From assembly GCA_947567075.1 (NCBI GenBank), contig CANOLZ010000004.1, forward strand, positions 1 to 62,211: a stretch of DNA of 62,211 nucleotides, written 5' to 3'. Below are positions 36,408 through 45,080 of the stretch, piece by piece. This DNA is from an uncultured bacterium (GTDB lineage Bacteria; Bacillota; Clostridia; Lachnospirales; Lachnospiraceae). The position numbers and the translations under genes were made by a program. The notes beneath the pieces were generated by a model. That model worked only from the letters and a program-made list of their open reading frames with translations, was not told the DNA's origin and did no database searches. Position 1 is the first letter of the stretch. Every line of letters begins with the position of its first letter.

Positions 36408-37196
36408 GTGGAAGGCAGACGAATATGGGTAGTCTTTGCATTTCTTTGTGTATTTTTCCTTGTACACATGGCAAAAATGTCAAGGATGTACCTTGTATTA
36501 CTAGAACAGAAAATACCATTTCGACGGCTATTATGGACGTATTTGAAAACCACGTTCGTGAATTTGGCCATACCTTTTAAAGTGGGGGAGTGCTACCGAA
36601 TTTATTGTTACGCAAAGGATACAAAGGTTTTTCAGATAGGTCTTTTTAGCGTTGGTGTTGATCGGTTTTTTGACACAGTGGGCCTTCTTGTACTGCTTAT
36701 ACCTTTTGAGCTGTTTTTTACAAGAGAGGTCACTAGAGCTACAGGCCTTCTCCTTGTTTTTCTTTTATTTCTTATATTTATATACCGAATTTTTTCACCT
36801 ACCTATTTATACTTGAACCGTTACTTTATTTTGCATAAGAGCTCTGCTCCTTCTATGAAGGCCTTGCAATGGCTTGATAAGGGGAAAGATTGGTTTGATT
36901 ATGTGAAAGAGCTTATAAGTGGAAGGTATTCTCTTATTTTAATTGCTTCTATGGCAGGGTGGGGAATGGAAATACTTGCTTTATTTTTGCTTTCTTTTCT
37001 CATTGGAAAACCTTTTGGGATGAAAGAGTTTTCCAATTATATTGGAGCTATTTTTTTATTGGAGTATAGTATTTTGCTTAAAATTTATACATTTGTTGGA
37101 ACTGCCTTGATGGGGGCTGCTATGTTGACAATGTATATGAGACATAGATGGAAAGAAGGCAAGAAAGGGAAGGACATGGGTGTTAGGAAGGGATGA
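36408..37196 (+). CDS. LPG-synthase-like (UPF0104/YbhN-type) integral membrane protein
   Basis: 262 residues, six to seven hydrophobic segments. The stretch LLWTYLKTTFVNLAIPFKVGECYR looks like the conserved N-x(n)-P-x(2)-GE-x(2)-R motif of the lysylphosphatidylglycerol synthase membrane domain family. It is a little shorter than usual and lacks any catalytic soluble domain, so a transport or flippase-like role in glycan decoration is more likely than lipid aminoacylation. The GTG start at 36408 has GGGGAAGG a few bases upstream. It is coupled to the next gene by ATGA. Confidence 0.65.
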   Translation: MEGRRIWVVFAFLCVFFLVHMAKMSRMYLVLLEQKIPFRRLLWTYLKTTFVNLAIPFKVGECYRIYCYAKDTKVFQIGLFSVGVDRFFDTVGLLVLLIPFELFFTREVTRATGLLLVFLLFLIFIYRIFSPTYLYLNRYFILHKSSAPSMKALQWLDKGKDWFDYVKELISGRYSLILIASMAGWGMEILALFLLSFLIGKPFGMKEFSNYIGAIFLLEYSILLKIYTFVGTALMGAAMLTMYMRHRWKEGKKGKDMGVRKG

Positions 37197-38620
37197 AAAG
37201 AGTTTTCGTAATATATGATGACCGTAAGAAACCAAGCCAGGAGATTTGCCAGATTACAGGAGGAAAATCTTTTGGAAATACGATTTTCAAAAGAAAGACA
37301 TTAAAGGAAAGAATGAAGGAGGAGATTATTCTTAGTGATTCTGTCAAAGAAGTGCGTCTAGTGGAATCAGATAGAGAGATGTCTTTACTCAAGGAGGAAT
37401 TGGAAAGAGTAGAGACAAAGACCTCTGTTTTAGTCCTCCCTTCCAACTTTGGAATGAAAGACAGACAAGCATTTGGAATATTGATGAAGAAGGCAGGCTA
37501 TATAGAGGAAATATATGCAGTGGCCTGCAATGGAAAACCAAGTATGTGGATGTACCCAGATATCTCCTCTTTTTTGAAAAACCAAGAGGGAAATAGAATA
37601 TCCCCTATTATAATCGAATCAGACGCATTTGTTGATTTTTCAGAAATTGGTCATTTTCGAACATTTTTAACAGGAGGTTTTGACGCCCGATATTTTAATG
37701 CTTTGACAGGAGATGAATTTACGGTCACAAAACGTTCTGAAAATAAAGAAAAAATTAGGGCAGAATATGAATTTTACTATTTGCTTCCCGATGAGATGAA
37801 GTTTTGGTTTGTGATGCCTTTTAGGTATCAAGAATGGGAAGATGGCGCATCCTATACAATGGAGCGTTACCATATGACGGATATTGCTATCCGTTTTGTT
37901 CATGGAGCTATATCTATAGAGGAGTTTAGAGATATTTTAGACAAAGTGTTTTACTTTTTAAAGACAAGAAAAGAGAAAAAAGTAAGGAGGGAGGAATACG
38001 AAAAAATAGGTGAAAAGCTCTATATAGAAAAGGTAGAGCAGAGAATAGAAATGCTCAAACAAAAAGAAGGGTATCATACTTTTGACAGCTTGATTCGTTT
38101 AGGAACAAAGTATGATGGAATTTCAGGAATTGTTAACGAATATAAAAGGATATATGGATATTTATCTGGAAAAGGAAACATGGAAGAAAAGCTTGTTGTT
38201 GGCCATGGCGATCTTTGTTTTTCTAATATATTATATAATAAAGATGCCTCATTATTAAAGCTCATTGATCCAAAAGGAGCTATGAAAGAAGAGGATTTGT
38301 ATACCCATCCATATTATGATCTGGCTAAGCTTTCCCATTCTATTTGGGGCTCCTATGATTTTTTCAATAGCGGACTGTTTCAGATTACAATTGAAGGGGA
38401 TATGAAAATTTGCCTTTCCATTGACACAGATAATAGTGCATATGGAACAATATTTTTGGAATATTTAAAGAAGTACGGGTATGATCCAATGGAAGTTCGT
38501 CTCTATGAAGCATCCCTCTTTCTTTCTATGCTTCCCCTTCATATGGATCAGGAGAGAAAAGTATTCGCTTTTTTACTGAATGCAATGAACATTATGGAGG
38601 AATTAAAAACATATGTCTGA
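37193..38620 (+). CDS. APH-fold small-molecule kinase with unknown N-terminal domain
   Basis: 475 residues. The C-terminal half has the aminoglycoside-phosphotransferase fold catalytic loop VVGHGDLCFSNIL (about 334-346) and the metal-binding LIDPKGA about ten residues later, so a kinase for a small molecule or sugar is likely. The first about 230 residues (starting KRVFVIYDDRKKPSQEI) are not recognised. The HAD phosphatase and nucleotidyltransferase directly downstream suggest a pathway that makes an activated, phosphorylated substituent for the glycan. Its start overlaps the preceding stop (ATGA) and its end overlaps the next gene by 8 bases. Confidence 0.7.
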   Translation: MKRVFVIYDDRKKPSQEICQITGGKSFGNTIFKRKTLKERMKEEIILSDSVKEVRLVESDREMSLLKEELERVETKTSVLVLPSNFGMKDRQAFGILMKKAGYIEEIYAVACNGKPSMWMYPDISSFLKNQEGNRISPIIIESDAFVDFSEIGHFRTFLTGGFDARYFNALTGDEFTVTKRSENKEKIRAEYEFYYLLPDEMKFWFVMPFRYQEWEDGASYTMERYHMTDIAIRFVHGAISIEEFRDILDKVFYFLKTRKEKKVRREEYEKIGEKLYIEKVEQRIEMLKQKEGYHTFDSLIRLGTKYDGISGIVNEYKRIYGYLSGKGNMEEKLVVGHGDLCFSNILYNKDASLLKLIDPKGAMKEEDLYTHPYYDLAKLSHSIWGSYDFFNSGLFQITIEGDMKICLSIDTDNSAYGTIFLEYLKKYGYDPMEVRLYEASLFLSMLPLHMDQERKVFAFLLNAMNIMEELKTYV

Positions 38621-39023
38621 GACACAAGAGAAAAAACAATATGAGGGAGTAGGATTCGTTTTTGACATTGATGGCACCATCTGCCCTATTAAGAAAACAG
38701 AGGAGCGCTATGAGGATTTAGTGCCCTACAAGGAAATGGTGGAAAAGATTAGGGAGTATAGGGAAAAAGGGGCAAAGATTACGTTATATACTTCCAGGAA
38801 CATGAACAGCTACCAGGGAAATATAGGACTTATTAACGCTAGAACGGCAAAGGTTCTCCTCCAATGGCTGGAAAAATGGGAGATTCCATATGACGAAATT
38901 ATATATGGAAAGCCTTGGCCGGGACACCAGGGTTTTTATGTGGACGACCGTACAGTACGCCCAGATGAGTTTTTAAAATATAATTTAGAGGAGCTTGAGG
39001 AAATTTGCAAAAAGAGCCTATAG
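38613..39023 (+). CDS. HAD-superfamily phosphatase of capsule-locus type
   Basis: A short HAD protein of 136 residues. Motif I is FVFDIDGTICP (nucleophile Asp), motif II is TLYTSRNM, the Lys is near IIYGKPWPG, and motif IV is FYVDDR. No cap domain is visible. Small HAD phosphatases of this kind occur in capsule loci with a nucleotidyltransferase and kinase. The substrate is unknown. It overlaps the kinase gene by 8 bases. Confidence 0.82.
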   Translation: MSETQEKKQYEGVGFVFDIDGTICPIKKTEERYEDLVPYKEMVEKIREYREKGAKITLYTSRNMNSYQGNIGLINARTAKVLLQWLEKWEIPYDEIIYGKPWPGHQGFYVDDRTVRPDEFLKYNLEELEEICKKSL

Positions 39024-39062
39024 ATTAGAGGCATGGAAAAAAGAATCTAGAAAGGGGATATA

Positions 39063-39779
39063 ATGACAATAGTAGTGACCATGGCAGGGCTTGGGACTCG
39101 GTTTAAAGAGGCAGGGTATACTATGCCCAAATATAAGATTAAGGCAAAGGGAAAAACATTATTTGAATGGTCTATGGAAAGTCTTTTAGGATTTTTAAGA
39201 GAAGAAAATGTATATATTTTTATTGTAAGGCAGGAAGATGAGGCAGAGCCTTTTATCAGGAATATTTGTGGGAATATGGGGATTACCCGGATAAAAGTTG
39301 TAGAAATTAAAGATCCTACGGACGGACAGGCAACGACAGCAATGTTGGCAGGAAAATATTGGGATAAAAACAGCAGCCTTTTCATTTATAATATTGATAC
39401 ATATGTAGAGGCAGGTGAAATGAAGGAAAGTCACATAAGGGGAGACGGATTCATCCCATGTTTTTTTGCTCCTGGGAGTCATTGGAGTTTTGTACAGGTT
39501 GGAGAGGACGGCCGGGCCATTCAAGTGAGGGAAAAGGAAAGAATTTCAGAACACTGCACATTAGGAGCATATTATTTTAAAACATGTGGCTTATATGAAG
39601 AATTATATAAGGAATATTATGAGGGAGAAGAACATATGGAAAAAGGTGAGAAGTATGTTGCTCCTTTATATAATTATTTAATTGAAAAAGGAGGAGAAGT
39701 GAGAATATGTACGATAGACAAAGAGAAGGTACATGTTCTGGGAACTCCAGAAGAATTAAAGGAATTTTTGCAAAAATAG
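39063..39779 (+). CDS. Sugar or polyol nucleotidyltransferase
   Basis: 238 residues, single NTP_transferase domain. The nucleotide-binding start is VTMAGLGTRFKEAGYTMPKY, followed by metal-site IYNIDTYVE and LGAYYFKTCGLYEELYKEYY. It is shorter than RmlA-type enzymes and has no hexapeptide tail. It probably activates a phosphorylated small sugar or alcohol with a nucleotide, using the product of the neighbouring kinase or the substrate of the HAD phosphatase. AGAAAGGGG lies 6-8 bases before the ATG. Confidence 0.8.
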   Translation: MTIVVTMAGLGTRFKEAGYTMPKYKIKAKGKTLFEWSMESLLGFLREENVYIFIVRQEDEAEPFIRNICGNMGITRIKVVEIKDPTDGQATTAMLAGKYWDKNSSLFIYNIDTYVEAGEMKESHIRGDGFIPCFFAPGSHWSFVQVGEDGRAIQVREKERISEHCTLGAYYFKTCGLYEELYKEYYEGEEHMEKGEKYVAPLYNYLIEKGGEVRICTIDKEKVHVLGTPEELKEFLQK

Positions 39780-39789
39780 AGGGAATAAG

Positions 39790-41226
39790 GTGGCACTGCA
39801 AAAAAGATTTTCTATAGAAAATATAAGAAGAGGACTCCATTATGTAAAAAGAAATGGATGGAGGGAAGCTTTTTTTAAGGCAAAGGAAAGGCTTATCCGA
39901 GATAAACAGGAAGAAGGATATGAGGAGCTTTTTTTTAGGGAATATCCCACAAAGGAGGAACTTAAAAGACAAAGAGAAGAGTCTTCGGCCTGGCCTTTTA
40001 AAATAAGCATTTTAGTTCCTGCTTATGAGACACCAGAATATTTTTTAACAGAAATGTTAAAGTCTGTAAATGAACAAAGTTTTGAAAACTGGGAATTATG
40101 TTTAGCAGATGCTAGCCATAGTCATAAAGTCCAGAGAACCCTTCAAAAATTTTTGGGAAAAAGGAAGGAAAAACGGATTCGTTTCTGCCCTATAAAAGAG
40201 AATAAAGGAATTTCCGAAAATACAAATTATGCTATGACAATGGCATCAGGAGATTATATTAGTCTCTTAGATCATGATGATTGCCTTCGGCCAGATGCCT
40301 TGTATGAGGTGGGAAGAAAAATTTTGCAGGGGGCTTATGCTGTTTATACAGATGAGGATAAAATAGATCAAAAAGGGGAGAGACATTTTGATTATCACAA
40401 AAAACCAGATTTAAATTTGGATTTATTACGAAGTAATAATTATATTTGTCATTTTTTCGTTGTAAAACGACAGATTGCCATAGAAGCAGGACCTTTTCAC
40501 ACAGAATATAACGGAGCTCAAGACTACGACTTTATTCTCCGCTGTATAGAAAAAATTGGAGAAAAAGGAGGAAAGGTAGAGCATGTGCCAAAAGTGCTCT
40601 ATCACTGGCGCTCTCATTCTCTTTCCACAGCAGAGCATCCAGAAAGCAAAATGTACGCTTACGAAGCTGGAAAAAAAGTTTTGGAAGCCCATTTAAAAAG
40701 AATGGGTTTGCATGGAAAAGTAAGTCATGGAAAGCATTTAGGTTTTTACCGGATAGATTATGAAGAGAAGGAAGGGGAGGAAGGAGTCTTTCTTATAAAG
40801 CCATATTGTAAATCTTTGTCTCCAGGATGGGAAAAAGAAGTAAAAGGATATTTTTCAAGGCCAGAAGTGGGAGCAGTGGGAGGAAAAATATGTGACGAAA
40901 AGAATAAAATACAGTGTGCTGGCTATGAAAAAGATGAAAATGGGAAAATACAGGCCCCCTTTCGAGGAATGGATCGCCGTTATTCCGGTTATCTTCACAG
41001 AGCAAGTATTCAGCGGGACGTGGAAGCAGTGGATATGGATTGTATCGTAATCCGAAAAGCATTATGGGAAAAATTAAAAGGAAATTTTGAAGAAAGAGAA
41101 AAAAGCCATATAGAAACGAGTTATGCCCTATGCGAGAAAATAAGAGATGCAGGTTATTTAATTGTATATCATCCTTATGCGGAATTTCGAAGGAAGGAAT
41201 CATGGACAAAGACATGGCACAAGTAA
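39790..41226 (+). CDS. Family 2 glycosyltransferase with a reduced second domain
   Basis: 478 residues. The GT2 domain starts at FKISILVPAYETPEYFLTEM (about 73), has ISLLDHDDCLRPDALYEV (metal site) and HWRSHSLS. It closely resembles domain 1 of the 28275 protein. The C-terminal about 150 residues look like a second GT2 domain that lost its core: EVGAVGGKICDEKNKIQCAG and AVDMDCIVIRKALWEK remain, but the nucleotide-binding start is missing. GTG start at 39790, with GAGGGAATAAG upstream. The end overlaps the next gene by 25 bases. Confidence 0.82.
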   Translation: MALQKRFSIENIRRGLHYVKRNGWREAFFKAKERLIRDKQEEGYEELFFREYPTKEELKRQREESSAWPFKISILVPAYETPEYFLTEMLKSVNEQSFENWELCLADASHSHKVQRTLQKFLGKRKEKRIRFCPIKENKGISENTNYAMTMASGDYISLLDHDDCLRPDALYEVGRKILQGAYAVYTDEDKIDQKGERHFDYHKKPDLNLDLLRSNNYICHFFVVKRQIAIEAGPFHTEYNGAQDYDFILRCIEKIGEKGGKVEHVPKVLYHWRSHSLSTAEHPESKMYAYEAGKKVLEAHLKRMGLHGKVSHGKHLGFYRIDYEEKEGEEGVFLIKPYCKSLSPGWEKEVKGYFSRPEVGAVGGKICDEKNKIQCAGYEKDENGKIQAPFRGMDRRYSGYLHRASIQRDVEAVDMDCIVIRKALWEKLKGNFEEREKSHIETSYALCEKIRDAGYLIVYHPYAEFRRKESWTKTWHK

Positions 41227-42170
41227 CAATTATTATCCCCAATTATAACGGAATTAAATATTTAAATGTCTGTCTGGATTCTTTAGAAAGGCAGACAGTA
41301 AAAGACTTTCAAGTTTTGCTCGTAGATAACGGTTCTACAGATGGAAGCGTGGAAGAAGTAAAAAAAGCTTATCCAAAGGTAGATATTTTTCCTTTGGACA
41401 AAAACTATGGATTTTGCAGGGCAGTGAATGAGGGAATACGTCTGTCAAAAACATCTTATGTTCTATTATTGAATAACGACGTAGAGGCAGACTCCAGATT
41501 TGTAGAAGAGCTCCTAAAAGCTATAAAAAAAGATGATAAAATATTTTCTGTTGCTTCTAAAATGCTCCAGTATGATGACAGAGAAAAAATAGATGGAGCA
41601 GGAGACTTATATTGCGCTTTAGGATGGGCCTTTGCCCTGGGAAAAGGGAGAAAAGAAGAGGCATATGGAAGGGATAGGAAGGTTTTTTCCGCATGTGGGG
41701 GAGCTGCCATTTACCGAAGAGAGGTTTTTGAGGTGATTGGTTATTTTGACGAACTGCACTTTGCATATTTAGAAGATGTAGATGTAGGCTATAGGGCAAA
41801 AATTATGGGATATGAAAATGTTTATGCGTCAAAAGCCATTGTTTATCATGTGGGAAGTGGTTTTAGCGGTTCCCGGTATAATTCCTTTAAAGTCCGTCTT
41901 GCTTCTAGAAATAGCGTTTATTTAATTTATAAAAATATGCCTACCTTGCAGATTTTGTTGAATCTGCCTTTTTTCCTTGTTGGTTTTGGAATAAAAACCT
42001 TATTTTTTATTATAAAAGGTTATGGACGGGAATATTTATCAGGAATTAAGAGAGGATATTTATTGTGCACAGAAGGAAAGAAGCTAGAGTATTCCTCTTC
42101 AAACTTGAGAAATTATGTAAAAATTCAGTGGGAGCTTTGGTGGAATGTAATTCGTAGAATCATTGGATAA
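41202..42170 (+). CDS. Family 2 glycosyltransferase (WbbL/rhamnosyltransferase-like)
   Basis: 322 residues. GT2 signatures: VTIIIPNYNGIKYLNVCLDS, LLVDNGSTDGSVEEV, VLLLNNDVEAD and GGAAIYRREVFEVIGYFDE, then YLEDVDVGYR. The C-terminal end has an amphipathic or membrane-associated segment (LLNLPFFLVGFGIKTLFFI). These features are common in WbbL-type rhamnosyltransferases. AGGAAGGA sits just before ATG 41202, inside the end of the preceding GT2 gene. It appears to be the last gene of the long operon, since a promoter follows. Confidence 0.85.
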   Translation: MDKDMAQVTIIIPNYNGIKYLNVCLDSLERQTVKDFQVLLVDNGSTDGSVEEVKKAYPKVDIFPLDKNYGFCRAVNEGIRLSKTSYVLLLNNDVEADSRFVEELLKAIKKDDKIFSVASKMLQYDDREKIDGAGDLYCALGWAFALGKGRKEEAYGRDRKVFSACGGAAIYRREVFEVIGYFDELHFAYLEDVDVGYRAKIMGYENVYASKAIVYHVGSGFSGSRYNSFKVRLASRNSVYLIYKNMPTLQILLNLPFFLVGFGIKTLFFIIKGYGREYLSGIKRGYLLCTEGKKLEYSSSNLRNYVKIQWELWWNVIRRIIG

Positions 42171-42200
42171 AATAGTTGCCCTTTTTTACAAAATATTGTA

Positions 42201-42209
42201 TGATATACT
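42201..42209 (+). promoter_or_regulatory. Extended -10 box before the second phosphoglycosyltransferase
   Basis: TGATATACT is a good extended -10; the -35 position holds only CTTTTT. Transcription would begin about 25 bases before the start codon. Confidence 0.45.
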
Positions 42210-42240
42210 ATGTTTTAATTACTGGAAATAGGTGGTATCA

Positions 42241-43638
42241 TTGATTAAAGATAATCAAAGGATATTTAACCAGCTGCATGTAGTTATTGACGGGATTGTC
42301 ATTATCCTGGCTTATCTCCTTGCCTGGTGGCTACAATTTAGAATCATTACGGAAAAGGCGCTGGGATTACCTTTTCAAACATATTTTGCAGCGTTATTTT
42401 TTATTGTGCCTGGTTATCTCCTCCTTTATTATAAATTTCATTTATATAGTTCAAAGAGAGCTTCTGGGCGCAAGCAGGAATTTTTAAATATTACAAAGGC
42501 CAATGGAACAGGAATTATTCTATTTATGGTTGCTTTATATATGCTGAAAATTATTCATTTTAGCAGACCTATGCTTTTGATTTTTGTAATGTTTAATATT
42601 ATGGGAACAACCATGTTCCGCCACGGTATCCGTTATGCCCTTAGGTACTTTCGAAGAAAGGGATTTAATTTAAAGTATGTTTTGTTAGTAGGATACAGCC
42701 GTTCGGCAGAAGCTTATATTAATCGAATTCGCTTGAATCCTCAGTGGGGTTATATAGTAAGGGGGATTTTAGACGATAAGGTAGAAAGCGGTACTTTGTA
42801 TAAGGGGGTCAAAGTACTTGGGAGGATTGACAATTTAGAAATTATTTTGCCAGAAAATAAGCTGGATGAAATTGCTATAACCTTAAGTCTGCAGGAATAT
42901 GGAAAGCTGGAGAGCATTGTGAATTTGTGTGAGAAGTCAGGAGTCCACACAAAATTTATTCCAGATTATAATCGGGTTATTCCAAGTAAGCCTTATACAG
43001 AAGATTTACAGGGATTGCCTATTATTAATATCCGCCATGTCCCTTTGACAAATACATGGGCTATGTTGGCTAAGAGAATTGTAGATATTTTTGGGGCAAT
43101 GGTAGCCATGATATTATTTTCCCCTATTATGCTATTGTCCATTGTATTCATTCGGATAACATCCAAGGGACCTATTATTTTTTCTCAAGAGAGGGTTGGA
43201 CTCCACAACCGCCCCTTTAAAATGTATAAGTTTCGTACAATGGAAGTGCAGAAACAAAATGCTGAGGAAAAGGCTTGGACAGTAAAAAATGATCCCCGGG
43301 TAACAAGGGTAGGAAGAATTTTAAGGAGGACAAGCATGGATGAACTCCCCCAGCTTTTTAACATATTAAGGGGAGACATGAGTCTTGTAGGACCTAGGCC
43401 GGAAAGACCTCTTTTTGTGGAAAAGTTTAAAGAAGAAATCCCAAGATATATGATAAAACATCAGGTAAGGCCAGGGCTGACTGGCTGGGCCCAGGTAAAT
43501 GGTTTTCGGGGAGACACTTCCATACGCAGAAGAATTGATTATGACTTATACTACATTGAAAATTGGACAATGGGACTGGACATTAAAATATTATTTCTTA
43601 CATTTTTCAGAGGTTTTGTGAATGAAAATGCTTATTAA
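42241..43638 (+). CDS. Undecaprenyl-phosphate glucose/galactose phosphotransferase (WcaJ/WbaP family, second copy)
   Basis: About 465 residues with four N-terminal membrane helices, a Rossmann-like middle domain (LLVGYSRSAEAYINRI), one more helix and the C-terminal transferase domain: SKGPIIFSQERVG, MYKFRTM, DPRVTRVGRILRRTSMDELPQ and SLVGPRPERP. It places a hexose-1-phosphate on undecaprenyl phosphate. It is closer to WcaJ-type enzymes than the 14116 protein. TTG 42241 has AGGTGG five bases upstream and gives LIKDNQR, matching the usual beginning of this family; the GTG at 42232 overlaps that site. The LCP gene follows after 77 bases. Confidence 0.9.
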   Translation: MIKDNQRIFNQLHVVIDGIVIILAYLLAWWLQFRIITEKALGLPFQTYFAALFFIVPGYLLLYYKFHLYSSKRASGRKQEFLNITKANGTGIILFMVALYMLKIIHFSRPMLLIFVMFNIMGTTMFRHGIRYALRYFRRKGFNLKYVLLVGYSRSAEAYINRIRLNPQWGYIVRGILDDKVESGTLYKGVKVLGRIDNLEIILPENKLDEIAITLSLQEYGKLESIVNLCEKSGVHTKFIPDYNRVIPSKPYTEDLQGLPIINIRHVPLTNTWAMLAKRIVDIFGAMVAMILFSPIMLLSIVFIRITSKGPIIFSQERVGLHNRPFKMYKFRTMEVQKQNAEEKAWTVKNDPRVTRVGRILRRTSMDELPQLFNILRGDMSLVGPRPERPLFVEKFKEEIPRYMIKHQVRPGLTGWAQVNGFRGDTSIRRRIDYDLYYIENWTMGLDIKILFLTFFRGFVNENAY

Positions 43639-43715
43639 TCAAACGCAGATTTGCCCATAGGCAGTTTTTATAAAGGATCTGCCTTGAGGATGATAGGAAG
43701 GTATGGTAAATTATT

Positions 43716-44984
43716 ATGGCATCAGGACAAAGACCGACAAATGGTACAAGAACCAATAGGAGACCTCCAAAGGGGGAGAGAGCCCAGGAAAGGCCTGGAC
43801 AGAGGCCGCCAGGAGGGAGAAGACCAGCTTTGGGGCAAGAAGGAAGACAAAGGCCCCCTCAGGAAGGGAATAGGAAAAGGCGCCCTCCGTCAGGAGAGAA
43901 CAGAAGGCCTAGGCAGAGGGAATATGGCTATAGGGAGGAGCCTGTTAAAAAGAAAAAGGGTAAAGGAAAAATGATTGCTTTAGGAATTGTCATTTTTTTG
44001 ATTTTTATCCTTATGTTTTTCGTCCTTTACGTAATAACGAAGTTAGGAAAAATACAAAATATTGATATTGATGAAAATAACTTGAAAATTGATGAAAAAG
44101 TTCAGGCAAATGAAAGCTTAAAAGGTTATAAAAATATTGCCTTGTTTGGCGTAGATTCCAGGGATGGGACATTGGGAAAAGGAACAAGGACGGATACGAT
44201 TATGATTGCCAGCTTAAATGAGGATACAGGAGACATAAAATTACTTTCTATATTTAGGGATACGTATTTAAACCTGGGGAACGACGTATATGATAAGGCA
44301 AACGCTGCTTATGCCAATGGAGGGCCTGAGCAGGCTATACAAATGTTGAATATGAATCTGGATATGAACATTACAGATTATGTCACCGCAGATTTTACAG
44401 CCCTTAGCGATGTTATTGACGCCTTAGGGGGAATTCCCATTGACGTTCAGGATGAGGAGATTGTCCACTTAAATAACTATCAGATTGAAACTGCGAAAGT
44501 TGCAGGTAAAAAAATAGAAAAAATAACTGCCCCCGGCTTGCAGACTTTAAATGGGGTTCAGGCGACGTCTTATGCTAGAATCCGTTATACAGCAGGAGAT
44601 GATTTTAAGCGGGCTGAACGACAGAGAACAGTCCTTACGGAAATTGCAAAAAAGGCAAAGGAAGCAGATGTAGTTACCCTTAATAAAATTATTAATTCTG
44701 TTTTTCCAAAAATAGCAACAAGCTTTACTACTTCAGAACTTATTAGTTATGCTGCAGGGGTGATAAAATATAATATTGCCGATACGTCAGGTTTTCCCTT
44801 TGACAGAAGGACAGGTGAAATTGGCAGCAAAGGTGACTGTGTAGTTGCCGACGATTTGACAGGCAATGTAAAAAAAGCCCATGAGTTTTTCTTTGGTACA
44901 ACGGGAGAAGGATATCTACCATCAGAAACCGTTAAGACTTTAAACGAAAAAATAAAAAATGATACAGCACAGTATCTGAGGTAA
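43716..44984 (+). CDS. LytR-CpsA-Psr (LCP) family glycan-to-wall ligase
   Basis: 422 residues. The first about 85 are cytoplasmic, extremely rich in Arg, Pro, Gly and Gln, and very basic. One membrane helix (about 87-110) follows, then the extracellular LCP domain with NIALFGVDSRDG, GTRTDTIMIASLN, LSIFRDTYL and GVQATSYARIRYT, the Arg/Asp residues that hold the pyrophosphate. LCP proteins move polymers from undecaprenyl pyrophosphate to peptidoglycan. The short C-terminal extra domain of some family members is absent. It is probably co-transcribed with the phosphoglycosyltransferase upstream. A terminator follows. Confidence 0.92.
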   Translation: MASGQRPTNGTRTNRRPPKGERAQERPGQRPPGGRRPALGQEGRQRPPQEGNRKRRPPSGENRRPRQREYGYREEPVKKKKGKGKMIALGIVIFLIFILMFFVLYVITKLGKIQNIDIDENNLKIDEKVQANESLKGYKNIALFGVDSRDGTLGKGTRTDTIMIASLNEDTGDIKLLSIFRDTYLNLGNDVYDKANAAYANGGPEQAIQMLNMNLDMNITDYVTADFTALSDVIDALGGIPIDVQDEEIVHLNNYQIETAKVAGKKIEKITAPGLQTLNGVQATSYARIRYTAGDDFKRAERQRTVLTEIAKKAKEADVVTLNKIINSVFPKIATSFTTSELISYAAGVIKYNIADTSGFPFDRRTGEIGSKGDCVVADDLTGNVKKAHEFFFGTTGEGYLPSETVKTLNEKIKNDTAQYLR

Positions 44985-44989
44985 AGGAA

Positions 44990-45026
44990 AGCAAGGGGGC
45001 TTTTAGAAAGCTGCCCTTGCTTTTTT
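44990..45026 (+). terminator. Terminator after the LCP gene
   Basis: GCAAGGGGGC pairs with GCTGCCCTTGC (one mismatch/bulge) around TTTTAGAAA, followed by six T. Confidence 0.88.
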
Positions 45027-45080
45027 AATATAAAGAACAGCTTACAAAGGGAAGTGTTTGTTGTTTTAGAGGATAAAGTT

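Noticed and set aside
43651..43974. A 107-codon frame rich in Arg and Gly
   Set aside because: It is a frame shadow of the repetitive N-terminal tail of the LCP gene.
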